This document shows, piece by piece, positions 34,624 to 46,251 of a stretch of 64,000 nucleotides of DNA (its first letter is position 1; the number at the start of each line of letters is the position of its first letter). Where the stretch lies: assembly GCA_030737875.1 (NCBI GenBank), contig CM060922.1:299947456-300011455 (forward strand), given 5' to 3'. A program made the position numbers and the translations under genes. The stretch is from Allium sativum. Its lineage: Eukaryota; Streptophyta; Magnoliopsida; Asparagales; Amaryllidaceae. The notes under the pieces are model-generated. The model ran no database searches and was not told where the DNA came from. It worked only from the letters and a program-made list of their open reading frames with translations.

Positions 34624-35781
34624 CATATATATATATATTATACTTTATTTGAATTAAACAAGGGTAATATATACTAATTTCTAGACTTAGATTAATGATA
34701 TTTATGAAAGAGATTTAAAAAAAAGTAGGGATGAAAATTTTATGGTTTTCATAATAGATAAAAAACTTTTTTAGAATAATTCTGTGAGAAATGCGGAGTT
34801 AAATAATCTAAGTAGGGTGCTTCTTTAATATAGTAAAAATTGAAGATCTTTTTAAACAGAATATAGAAATTTATCATATAAAGTAAACATATAGTCATAA
34901 TTGTGGGTATATATATAAACTAATTTTAAAAAGGACTTAAAATTTAATTTATTATGAAATATAAATCAATCTTTTGATAAAATCAATTTTAAATTTAAAC
35001 TTTTAGAAATCAAAATATATTAATTTGTTAAGGAACCATTTATATGTTAAAACTTTAAAAATACATAAGAAAATTATGAAATCTGGATATAAATTAAACT
35101 ATAAAGCTATAACTTCTTATATATAAAGTACATATTTAATGCTTTGCAAAAAATAAACTACATATTTAATACATTAAGTCATATATATATATATATATTA
35201 TTTTTATACCAAAATTATAGGTTAAATATTCAAGCTTTTATAATTGTTACTAAGAAAAGAAAATAAGTATTTAAGTTACAAATAGTATTTTGTGATAATG
35301 TAATCCAAAATTGTTTCGAAATCATATAAATAATATATAAGTTAAATTATGCATGTTTAAACTATATAAAAGAAAAATAAATTTATATTTTATAGCAATA
35401 AGAAAAAAAATAACTTTGGATATCATATTTACATGTCTATTAATTTATATACTTTTAATATATATATATACTTAGAAACAAGGTACAAGAAAATAAGTAG
35501 ACAAGCAAAGTTAATAACAAGAATTTTGAACGGGCATTTCCTTGTTAAAAAGATGGAGGGAAGTTTGAAGTTCAAAATTTGAATTTATTGGTACATATGA
35601 AGATTCTATGACATGTCCATTTAAACTTTTCAAGAAATCATATCATGATAACTTGATTTTTCCAACAAAATTGAATGTAGACTCATCTAATACTGATGCA
35701 AGGCATGGATTTAAACAAGTGTTATAAATCGTTTCAAAACATGCCATTTAATATTTTCAAAATTCATATTGTGAACTTTTT
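34624..35781 (-). other. Non-coding 5' internal region of the Sirevirus
   Basis: About 1.15 kb of very AT-rich DNA with TA microsatellites (near 34626, 35184, 35460). No ORF. By position this should be the leader and start of gag, but no coding trace is visible. Confidence 0.5.
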
Positions 35782-35793
35782 TCTCTGATACCA
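35782..35793 (-). promoter_or_regulatory. Sirevirus primer-binding site
   Basis: Reads TGGTATCAGAGA on the minus strand, two bases after the LTR end CCTTAACA. One mismatch from the usual initiator-Met site. Confidence 0.85.
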
Positions 35794-35849
35794 CTTGTTA
35801 AGGAATGCGGAATGGATCGTTAAAGCAAAACTAACATTAGAGTGGGGTT

Positions 35850-38651
35850 TGTAACAGCCCGCATTTTACGTATCGGAGGATCGTAAAATATTTTTATTTT
35901 ATTCCCGAAGGGTTGATCATTCTCATATTTTAATATGTTGCTTATGGGGATGTGAAACATGTCCATAATTTTTACCAATTTTGTTTATGACCATTTTGCT
36001 CCTGTGAGTCTTGTATAGGGCATAACTTTTGACTCAGATCAAATCAAGTGGTGAGACATATGCCATTGGAAAGGAAATAATGATTGCCTTTCCATAGAGT
36101 GGTTACATTAAAGATTTGGCTTAGCAGTTTAGGATGAATCGATGTTTTAAGGTTTTTCAGTTGCCTGTTCAGGTTTGGAGAGCCATAATGGGCTAATTTG
36201 GGAAGGCCCATTGGTAGGCTAGTGGAAAGGTATAAGTAGGGTGTGCGAGATATGAGAAATGTTTTAGTTTTTTTATTCTCTCATTAGGTGGCCTATGTTT
36301 CTCCTTCCTCTAAAACCTTTCCACCATTAAAATCAACTTCTAAGGGAAGGAAATTGAAGATCTACACCATTGGAGGCTAGATCTACATCAATTGAAAAGG
36401 GAGTTCATCGGATCAAGGGTTTTGGTTCGAACTGCTTGCTGTCTGGAATCTTGTTGCATTGATTTTGGCGCGTTTGGGAGAATTGGTGAGTGATTTGCAT
36501 CTTTCGCATGTATTCAATGAAGTATATGAATGTATGATCACGTTTTCATCAAACTCAAGTGTTTTACCATAAATCTACACCATGATAAGTCCATTTTCAT
36601 ATGAATCACCCTATAATCTATTTTAGTAAGTTTAAACCGGTGATTTCTATGTTATTCCATATGAATATGCAAGTTAGATCAATAGTTTTGTTCATATTTA
36701 CATTATGGTGATTTTGGTGAATTTCACATAATCATTGATGAAATTGCCAAATTGGTGAAGTTACTGGTTTCATAACATGTTTATGATCGTATTTGGTGAA
36801 TTGGCTGAGTTGGTTTCGTCAATTGTATTGATTGGCGAAGTTTTGGTCGAAATTGGAGTTGCATTGGTGTGGTGCAGGTTTTGGGTCGTACATGGGGGGG
36901 GGGGGGGTCAGTCGCACCAAAGGTGCAGATTTCTTGGGAAACAAGTCAGTAGGTTGGACGAACGAGCCAGGAGGGTCGATCACGCAGAAGCTTGGCTCGA
37001 GCAAGCATTGGTCTAGAGCAGTTCGGCTGAAGCCGAAATAGAAGGGTCAGTCGCACATGGCCTTGGTCGGTCGAGCGAGCCTACAGGTGGATTGTTGGGG
37101 TCGATCGAGCAAGCCTACAGCTGGATTGTTGGGGTTGGTCTACCGAGCCTATAGGTGGATTGTCGGGGTCGGTCGAGCGAGCCTATGGGTTGAGTAATTG
37201 GTCGGTCAGTCATGCTTCCAGGGTTCGGTCGGTCGAGAGGTGTTAATGAGTTGGGCAGCGCCTTTAAACGCTGTGAGGATTGGCATAAGTGTTGTGGTTT
37301 GTTTCCTTTAGCAAATCAAATGTGATGTCGTGGATTGTGTCGGACATCATGATTGATGTTTCTTTGGTTCGAGATTGGTGATAACTTCGAGGAGAATTCA
37401 AGTAGGAAGGTCCATAGTGTTGAAAGGTGTTCGTTGATCGGTGTAGAACATCGAATGAGGTGGCAACTCAAAGGTCGTGAGTTGGTGGATAATGGTTGCT
37501 TGAGAAGGTTGCTTAAGCTATGAAAAGTCTTCGGGTTTGATGACTAGAGATGCGAAGGCCGAGAGTTTATCGTTGTCGTTAGTTCTAGCAGGCTCGAAGC
37601 AGGGGTATACTAGAGACGTCTAAAAGACCAGTTGTAGGTCGAGTATCCTGGGTATCATTGAAAGGCTTAGCTGTCAAGCTTGGACATACATACGTACCGT
37701 TGAAAGGCGCATGGAGTATATGCTAGAACTTGGGTTGACATACGACAAGGTTAACCATCATACGATTAACGATGGTTTCAAAGCAGGATTGGCGGTGATA
37801 GCCAGAGTCAGTCATAGACGACTGGTTGTTCTTTTTGTACAGTCTCATGTTGGTTGTCCAAAGTCGAAGGAAATGTTCCTTGGGTGCCTGTCTGATATTG
37901 GTTTAGGCCTCTGGGGCTTGTGCTTGAGGGATGTTGAAGTCAATTAGGATTGTTTACATGAGATGCATATAATCTAGATGTTATGAACGCTTACCAAGGT
38001 TAAATGAGTGTTCGTGCTTCCATGGATGAATGGTTGAATTGTCTGTCGTAAAGGCTATCACAATCTGATGTGGGTAAGATAGGGCTGAGTTATTCTCTGG
38101 TGTTGTGGGTAGATTTGTATGTTTATCTATCCATTCTCATATACTTTATTATTGAAGTTTGTTAGCTGTTTTATTCCTCACTAAGGCTATTGTCTGACTC
38201 AAGGTTTTATGTTTCCCTCTTATTACCTTGGGTCGTTCATCCGGTTGTGGATGGGTAGACTAGGTGGCAGGTGACTGGTGATCTCTTAGTGAGGACGATG
38301 TTGCAGTTCGAAGGCAAGCTGGAGGCTTACGTACCAGTTTTATTACTCTCTAGTATTTTTATTTCCGCTTTTTGAGTGCTCTATGAGGGTTGTAGTGAGG
38401 CCTTATGTACAAACTTTAGTATCAGTTAGATAACCTTTCAGGATGTTAAGAAATTTTCAAAAGTTTGTTATGTGATGCTTCACTATTATTACCTGTTGTA
38501 TATTTGCTACTATACTTTATCCTTGCGCAGTGAGTTCTACGACAGGTTCTGCTTTTGTTTACCTACGTTGATGATCGTCCATAGCTATCATACACACCTT
38601 TCAATGCATTATTCCTCCTATTAAGTGCAAAGGCTATGGGCGGTCGTCACA
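35850..38651 (+). repeat. 5' LTR of the second chromovirus
   Basis: TGTAACAGCCCG to GGTCGTCACA. Leader with a GGTGAGTG donor at 36486 and a possible acceptor TTGCAG ending at 38306. Run of 14 G at 36894-36907. About four units of a 34-bp repeat at 37065-37195 (GGTCGAGCGAGCCTA-like). Confidence 0.9.
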
Positions 38652-38653
38652 TT

Positions 38654-38666
38654 TGGTATCAGAGCT
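38654..38666 (+). promoter_or_regulatory. Primer-binding site of the second chromovirus
   Basis: TGGTATCAGAGCT two bases after the 5' LTR; initiator-Met type. Confidence 0.9.
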
Positions 38667-38836
38667 CTAGTTAACGATTCTAGCCAAAGTTTGCAGACGT
38701 AATTACGTATGAGAGACGTACTTATAGATTTCAGTTGGATGCTTACTATATATGTACACATATATAGTAGTAGTGGTTGTATTCCTTTAACAATTTTTCT
38801 TGGAAGTGGCTAATTATTCTAAATTGAAGATTTAGA

Positions 38837-39640
38837 ATGAGTAGACAACTATCAAGACACGCTGCTAGGGGAGTTAATACTGGAGGGGGAAATGGCGGTG
38901 AACTAGACTGCCCTACCATGTTTGAAGCCATGATGGAGGCATTCTTGCAAAGGGTGCCCGCTCCAGTTGCAGCTACAGCAGATGTAGAAGTTCAGTTGCC
39001 TAGGGTTGTGGATTTTGCGAAGCTATGCAAAGATTAAACATATCTAGGAGAAATCCATTCAAAGGATCTGACCCAACTAAAGAGGTTCAGAGGTGAATGG
39101 ATTCTTGTGTCCGAATCTTTGGAGACCTAGGTTTGGATGGTGCAACAAGGAGAAAGCTTGCACCAAGGCAACTGCAAGGCAGGGCCATGGAATGGTGGAA
39201 TTCGATTACACTTGAAACTCAAGAAGAAGAAATTTCATTGGAGAAATTCCAACCTAAGTTTGAAGCAAAACTCATTTCGACGGCTCAGAAATCCGTTCTT
39301 TTCAAGAAGTTTGTAGAACTAAAACAGAATGGCAGATCAGTGCTAGATTACATTTCTGATTTCGAGGCCTTGTCCAAATATGCTTGTTCATACATTGATA
39401 CACCTTATCAGAAGAATGAGAAGCTTGTAAAGGTTCTGGATACCTATATTGGAAGGCCTTTGGTGGATCATCTTGACGATTCATTCGAGAAGTTTATGGG
39501 AAAAGCTATTCTCTATGAGAGCTTGTTTCCTAAAGAAGCTAATGTTGTCGCTGCAGCCAAGGAAGCTCAAAAACCACAACAGGGTGGCAGTAATAAGAAG
39601 AGGAAGCAACAACAGCAGAAGGGAAAATATGGCTAAAAGA
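38837..39640 (+). pseudogene. Gag of the second chromovirus
   Basis: Starts MSRQLSRHAARG at 38837. A frameshift or stop near 39030-39095 breaks the conserved DPTKEVQR region; the frame is open again from 39097 to the stop at 39636. It has WWNSITLETQEEEISLEKF and LVDHLDDSFEKFMGKAI, the retrotransposon gag capsid-like core, then a basic Lys/Gln-rich tail. Forms the virus-like particle in intact relatives. An in-frame stop (39634-39636) separates it from the zinc-knuckle and protease region. Confidence 0.85.
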
Positions 39641-39654
39641 AGCCTAAGAGTGAT

Positions 39655-40290
39655 GTGGTTTGCTTTAACTTCCAACAGAAGGGTCAATACTCGAATGAGT
39701 GCAAGAGTCCCAAAGCTGAGAAGAAGTTCTTCAAGTGTGGAAAGCCTGGGCATAAGAAGAAAGATTGTCCAGAATCAGCTAAAGGCAAGCAGGTTCTGAA
39801 GGCATATGCTTTGGAAGTCGTGCCAACTTCTTCAAGAGCTCCTACTGCAGAAGAAAAGGGAAAGGGTGTCATCGTGCAAGGTGCTCTTTCAATTAATGGT
39901 GTTTCAGTTCGTGTGTTGTTCGATACTGGAGCATCACATTCTTTTATTTGTAATGAGCTTGTGTGTCGCTTGGGTTTGGAACCTGAGGTTTGTGATATAC
40001 CATTGATCGTGGCTAATCCAGTTGGGGGTTCGTCCAGTTTGTGCATGTGTTGCCATGGTCTAATGTTGTCGAGTCATGGTTGCTATTTTGTGTGTGATTG
40101 CTTTGTTCTTAACTTTGCTTGGTTTGGGATCATCTTGGGCATGAATTGGCTCAAGAGGTATGCGGCAAGGGTGAATTGCGAGAAACTAGATGTGAGAGTC
40201 GGGGATGTGGAAGGGCGAAAGGTGTTGATTAGATGTAAACGCGAAGAGGGTGTCTTCGTGAGCTATCTATATTTGCTTGGGATTCCATAG
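39655..40290 (+). pseudogene. Zinc knuckles and protease of the second chromovirus
   Basis: Two knuckle remnants in which key Cys and His residues are replaced (CFNFQQKGQYSNEC; FFKCGKPGHKKKDC). A retropepsin domain with an intact VLFDTGASHSFICNEL active site and the conserved GIILGMNWLKRY follows. Open for 211 residues and ends at a stop at 40290. Cleaves the gag-pol polyprotein in intact relatives. Confidence 0.85.
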
Positions 40291-40296
40291 GAAGAT

Positions 40297-41670
40297 TTGT
40301 CATCTATGCTGATCGCTAATGAGTATGAGGATGTCTTTGATGAAGTCAAAGGGGTTCCGCCACATCGTGAGATCGAGTTTAGGATCAATTTGGTCAAGCG
40401 TACTAGACCAATCGTCATGCCTCTTAGGCAGATGGTGCCTAAGGAACAACGAGAGTTGGAGAGGCAAGTTCGTGACCTTTTAGGAAAGGGATTCATTTTG
40501 AGAAGTGTTTCCAAATGGGGTGTACCAGTCGTGTTTGTAACCAAGGCAGATGGCTCGTTAAGATTGTATGTGGACTACCGTGAGCTGAACAAGGTGACTA
40601 AGAAGAATAAGTATCCATTTCCAAGGATTGATGACTTGTTCGATCAGCTTCACGAAACCAAAGTATTTTCTCAAATGGATTTGTCAATGGGATTTCACCA
40701 GTTGAGGATGGCAAAAGATAGCATGCCAAAGACTGCTTTTAGGACACCATCCGATTTCTTTGAATGGTTGGTAATGCCATTGGGGTTGACTAACGCGCCG
40801 GCATATTTTGAGGAACTAATGAGTAGAGTTTTCACAGAGCAGTTGAACAATTTCGTGCTTGTTTCGTGGATGACATTCTTGTTTACTCTCGGAATGAGGA
40901 AGAACACAAGACACACTTGAGACTAGTGTTGGAAATCCTACGAAAGCATCAGATGAAAGATAAGTTTTCAAGGGTCGCTTCTAAAAGAGTGAAGTGAGGT
41001 TCTTTGGCCATGTAATTTCTGGAAATGGGATAGCGGTTGACCCCGCTAAAGTAGCAGCAATCCAGGACTGGGTAGACCTAAGAATGCGACGGATGTGAGA
41101 AGTTTCCTTGGGTTGGCTGGATATAACCGACGGTTTATCAAGGATTTTTCAAAGATAGCTGCACCGTTGACATGATTGACGAAGAAGAACCAAGTGTTCA
41201 CATGGGATGCAAAGTATGAACAAGCGTTCAGAATCCTGAAAAAGAGATTAACAAGTGTTCCTATGTTAACCATTCCAAGTGGGAATGAAGAGATGGTTGT
41301 GTATATCGATGCATGTGGTACTGGACTTGGAGCAGTGCTAACGCAGAAGGATAAGGTTGTGGCCTACGCGAGTCAACAGATAAAGCCGCATGAAAATAAT
41401 TATCTAACTCATGATTTGGAGTTGGTGGCGATTGTGTTTGCTCTAAAGATGTGGAGACATTACCTATTGGGAGTTCGATTCGAGTTGTTTACGGATCAAA
41501 AGTCATTGAAGTATCTTTTTTCCCAAAAGGATTTGAATCTTCAGCAGCAGCGATGGCTGGAGTTTCTGGAATTGTATGATTTTAGTATAGCCTATACTCG
41601 TGGCAAAGGTAACGCAGTTGCAGATGTGTTGAGTCGAAGACACACAAGTTTGGGGGCGATGTTTTCATAA
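40297..41670 (+). pseudogene. Reverse transcriptase and RNase H of the second chromovirus
   Basis: RT 40297-40920: [47 protein letters not shown]. The frame shifts exactly before the catalytic [13 protein letters not shown] segment, which reads on in another frame near 40868. The connection ([32 protein letters not shown]) has further breaks. RNase H 41176-41670 is open, with [23 protein letters not shown] and [12 protein letters not shown]. Confidence 0.85.
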
Positions 41671-41689
41671 TGGAAGATCCTTGAATATT

Positions 41690-43195
41690 TGGCGAGGTTC
41701 GATTTTAGGCCAAGGTGTGAGTTGGAACCAGATATGTTGGTAAGCTTGTCGACAAGACCTACTCTTACCGAGAGGATTGGAGAGAGCCAAAAACCAGATG
41801 CATAGCTTGTCGATTTGATCCAGAAACTGGAACTAGAATATAAAGAGTTCGAGGTCGATCGAGAAGGTTGGCTTTGAAAGCAAGGGTGATTAGTTATTCC
41901 TGATATCGATGGATTGAGGGATGAGGTTCTAAGAGAATGTCATCACTCGAAGTTGACGATTCATCTCAGTGGCAATAAGATGTATCAGGACATGAAGAGA
42001 GTCTACTACTGGGAGGGGATGAAGTGGGATATTGGTATGTTCATTTCCAAGTGTATGAACTGTCAGTTGGTGAAAGTTGAACAGAAAAAGCCGAGTAGTT
42101 TGCTTCAGCCATTAGAAGTTCCTACACGGAAGTAGGAGCAAGTATCGACGGATTTTATCGATGGACTACCTTGAACCGGGGAAGGAAACGAAGGAAAATG
42201 GGTCATCATCTATCGCTTGACAAAAAGTGCAAGGCCCATTCCTGTCAAGTCGACTAGGACGGCATCGAAATTGGTTGAGCTTTATGTGAAGTAAATAGTT
42301 CGATTCCACGGTATCGCGAAGAGCATAGTGAGTGAATGAGATCCATTATTTACGAGTGAAGGAGGTTGCAAGAAGCTTTGGGAAACAAGTTGTGTTTAAG
42401 TACGGCTTACCATCCCCAAACTGATGGTGAAACCGAGAGGGTCAATCGAGTTTTGGAAGACCTCTTGAGGGCTTGTGTATTAGACTTCGTAGGATCATGA
42501 GAAGCCTATCTATATCTACTTGAGTTTGCATATAATAATAGTTATCAGTCTAGCATTGGGATGACACCATACGAGGCGTTGTATGGGAGGTCGTGCAATT
42601 CTCCAGCATGTTGGTTAGAAACTGGGATAAGTTGATATTTGGGCCTGAGATGATTAGAGAGACCTCAGATTGTATCGAGATCGTTCGACAACGAATGAAG
42701 GCAGCCCAAGATCGTCAGAAGTGTTACGCCGATATGCTTCGTAAGGACTTGGAGTTCAACGTAGGCGATAGGGTTTTTGTGAAGATTTCACCGTTGAAGC
42801 ATATTGTTAGATTCAGAAATAAAGGAAAGTTAGCTCCTAGGTTCGTTGGACCATTTTCAATACTAGAGCGAATTGGAAAGCTCGCATATAGATTGGAGTT
42901 ACCCTAGAAGATGTCGAGTGTGCATAATGTTTTCCATGTGTCGTTTCTATGGAATTTCATGCATGATTCGAATGTGATGGTATCTCCAGAGTAGTACGAA
43001 GACCTAGAAGTAGAGACGGTAGTTGCGAGACCTCATAAGCCACTTCGAGTTGTGGGGAATGACACGAAACAGCTTAGGAGGAAGACGGTTAAACTAGTCA
43101 AGGTACAATGGAGTGAACATGGCGACGATTGTACATGGGAGATGGAAGTGAGCATGAGGGCGACTCATCCATAGCTCTTCGTCGTTAGGACCTTA
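41690..43195 (+). pseudogene. Integrase and chromodomain-like tail of the second chromovirus
   Basis: Zinc-binding part in 41914-42135 (HHSKLTIHLSGNKMYQ, CMNCQLVKVEQ). A stop follows (near 42133), then the catalytic core in broken frames ([32 protein letters not shown] with the Glu present). The C-terminal region 42593-42907 is open (DLEFNVGDRVFVKISPL, KLAPRFVGPFSILERI). The tail to 43190 has TVKLVKVQWSEHGDDCTWE, chromodomain-like. At least four stops. Confidence 0.85.
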
Positions 43196-43387
43196 TGATA
43201 CTGTATCATCGTTATATCATTTTATCTTGTTAATTGTTTGATAAAATTTCGCATGCTAGGATAAGGCTATGGATGCTTGGCTTGATGGTTGCTAGTTTGG
43301 ATGATAGAATTAGCTTCGCATAGATGATAGGCATGCGGAATTATTTTGGTTGCTTGTGTTTGCTTGGAATTTCGGGGAGAAATTCTT

Positions 43388-43402
43388 TGGGGGGAGGGGG
43401 AA
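43388..43402 (+). promoter_or_regulatory. Polypurine tract of the second chromovirus
   Basis: TGGGGGGAGGGGGAA just before the 3' LTR. Confidence 0.85.
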
Positions 43403-46251
43403 TCTAATAGCCCGTATTTTACGTATCGAAAGATCGTAAAATATTTTTATTTTATTCCAGGAGGTTTGGATCATTCTTATTTTTTAATATATTGCTTGTG
43501 GGGATGTCACATGTCCATAATTTTTACCGATTTTGTTTATGACCATTTTCCCCCTGTCAATCTTGTACAGGGAATAACTTTTGACTCAGGTCGAATCAGG
43601 TGGTGAGACCTATGCCATTGAAAAGGAAATGATGATTGCCTTTCCGTAAAGTGGTTACATTAAAAATTTGGCTCAGTGGTTTTGGAGGAATCGTTGTTTT
43701 AAGGTTTTTTGGTTGACTGTTCAGGTTTGGAGAGACACAATGAGCTGATTTGGAAAGGCCCATTGGTGGGCTAGTGGAAGGGATAAATAGAGGGTGGGAG
43801 GTATGAGAAATATTTTAGTTTCTCTCATTAGGTGGCCTATGTTCCCTCTTTCTCTAACACCTTTCCTCCATTAAAATCAACTTCTAAGGGAAGGAAATTG
43901 AAGATCTACACAATTGGAGGCTAAATCTACATCAATTGAAAAGGGAGTTCATCGGATCAAGGGGTTTGGTTCGAATTGCTTGCTGTCCGGAATCTTATTG
44001 CATTGATTTTAGCTTGTTTGGGAGAATCGGCGAGTGATTTGCATCTCTCGCATGGATTCAATGAAGTGTATGAATATTTGATCATGTTTTTCATCAAATT
44101 CAAGTGTCTTACCATAGATCTACACCATAATAAGTCCATTTTCATATGAATCACCATATGATCTATTTTTAGTAAGTTTAAACCAGTAATTTCTATGCTA
44201 TTCCATATGATTGTGCAAGTTAGATCTATAGTTTTGTTCATATTTATGTTTAGGGTGATTTTTACATAATTATTGATGAAATTGCCAATTGGTGATGTTA
44301 TTGGTTTCATAACATGTTTATGATCATATTTGGTGAATTGGTTGAGTCGGTTTCGTCGATTGTATCGATTGGCAAAGTTTTGGTCGAAATTGGAGTTGCA
44401 TTGGATTGGTGCAGGTTTTGGGTCGCACGTAGGGGGGTCGGTCCCACCAAAGGTGAGGATTTCTTGGGAAACAAGTTAGTATGTGGGACGAACGAGCTAG
44501 GAAGGTTGGTCGCGCAGAAACTTTGCTCGAGCAAGCATTGGTATGGAGCAGCTTGACCGAAGCAGAAATAGAAGGGTCAGTCGCACATGGCCCTGGTCGG
44601 TCGAGCGAGCCAATGGGTGGAGTGTTGGGTCGATCGAACGAGCCTACCGGTTGATTGTTGGGGTTGATCGAGCGAGCCTACCGGTAGATTGTTGGGGTCG
44701 GTCAAGCGAGCCTATAGGTGGATTGTTGGGGTCGGTCGAGCGAGCCTATAGGTGGATTATTGGGGTCCGTCGAGCGAGCCTACGGGTGGAGTAATTGGTC
44801 GGTCGGTCGTGTTTCTAGGGGTCGGCCAAGCTCCCAGGGGTCGGTCGGTCGAGTGGTGACAATGAGATTGGCAGCGCCTTTAAACGCTGTGAGGATTGGC
44901 ATAAGTGCTATGGTTTGTTTCCTTTAACAAATCAAATGTGATGCTGTGGAATGTGTCGGACTTCATGATTGATGTTTCTTTGGTTCGAGGTTGGTGATAA
45001 CTTCGAGGAGAATTCAAGTAGGAGGATTCGAAGTATTGAAAGGTGTCCGTTGATCAGTGTAGAACATTGAATGAGGTGACAACTCAAAGGTCATGAGTTG
45101 GTGGATAATGGTTGCTTAAGCTATGAAAGGTCGTCGGATTTGATGACTAGAGATGCGAAGGCCGAAAGATTATCGTTGTCGTAAGTTCTAGCAGGCTCGT
45201 AGCAAGGGTACACTAGAGACGTCTAAAAGACTGGTTGTAGTTCGAGTACTCTAGGTATTGTTGAAAGGCCTAATTGTCAAGGTTCGACATACATATGTAT
45301 CATTGAAAGGCGTATGGAGTTAATGTTAGAACTAGGTTACCATTAGCCCTTGACATAGTTGGCCATCATATGATTAACAATGGTTTCAAAGCAGAATTGG
45401 CGGTGATAGCCAGAGCCAGTCATGGATGATTGGTTATTCTGTTTGTACCGTATCTTATAAGTTGTTCAAAGTCGAAGGAAACGTTCCTTGGGTGCCTGTC
45501 TGATATTGGTTTAGGCCTCTGGGGCTTGTGCTTGAGGGATGTTGAATTTGATTAGGATGGTTTACATGAGATACATATAATCTGGATGTTATGAATGCTT
45601 ACCATGGTTGAATGAGTGTTCTGGTTTCCATGGTCGAATTGTTTGTTGTAAAGGCTATCACTGTCCGATGCGGGGAAGATAAGGTTGAATTCTTCTCTGG
45701 TGTTGTGAGTAGATTATTATGTTTATTTATCTATTCTCATATACATTATTGTTGAAGTTTGTTAGCTGTTTTATTTCTCACTGAGACTATTGTCTAACTC
45801 AATGTTTTATGTTTCCCTCTTATTACCTTCGGTTGTTCATCCGGTTGTGGATGGGAAAACCATGTAGCAGGTGACAGGTGATATCTTAGTAAGGACGATG
45901 TTGCAGTTCAGAGGCGAGCTGGAGGCTTACGTACAAGTTATACTACTCTCTAGTATTTCTGTTTCCACTGTTAGAGTGCTCTATGAGGGTTGTAGTGAGG
46001 CGTTATGTACAAACTTTGGTATCAGTTTGATAACCTTCCAGGATGTTAAGAAAGTTTCAAAAGTTTGTTAAGTGATGCTTCACTATTATTACCTGTTGTA
46101 TATTTTCTACTATACTTTATCCTTGCACTGTGAGTTCTACGACAGGTTCTGCTTGTGTTTACCTACTCTGATGATTGTCCATAGCTGTCGTGCACACCTT
46201 TCAGCGCATTATTCCTCTTATTAAGTGCAGTGGCTTTGGGCAGTTGTCATA
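43403..46251 (+). repeat. 3' LTR of the second chromovirus
   Basis: Starts TCTAATAGCCCG (diverged from TGTAACAGCCCG) and ends GTTGTCATA. About six units of the 34-bp repeat (44600-44800) against about four in the 5' LTR; the G14 run is only GGGGGG here. Many substitutions against the 5' LTR. Confidence 0.9.

Larger units (their letters stand above)
35850..46251 (+). mobile_element. Ty3/gypsy chromovirus, second family, degenerate
   Basis: TSD GGGTT on both sides (35845-35849 and 46252-46256). LTRs 35850-38651 and 43403-46251. PBS at 38654-38666, PPT at 43388-43402. Gag, protease, RT, RNase H, integrase and a chromodomain-like tail all read in order but with many stops and frameshifts. Same family as the minus-strand element at 52146-56854: shared gag, protease and LTR sequence. 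It lies in the 5' LTR of the Sirevirus and is therefore younger than the Sirevirus insertion. Confidence 0.9.

Noticed and set aside
36777..37041. Overlapping 60-80-residue frames in the 5' LTR
   Set aside because: They run through a poly-G tract and the LTR leader on both strands; no coding evidence.
44543..44927. Frames with repeated VERAYRW-type units
   Set aside because: Translation of the 34-bp minisatellite in shifting frames, not a repeat protein.
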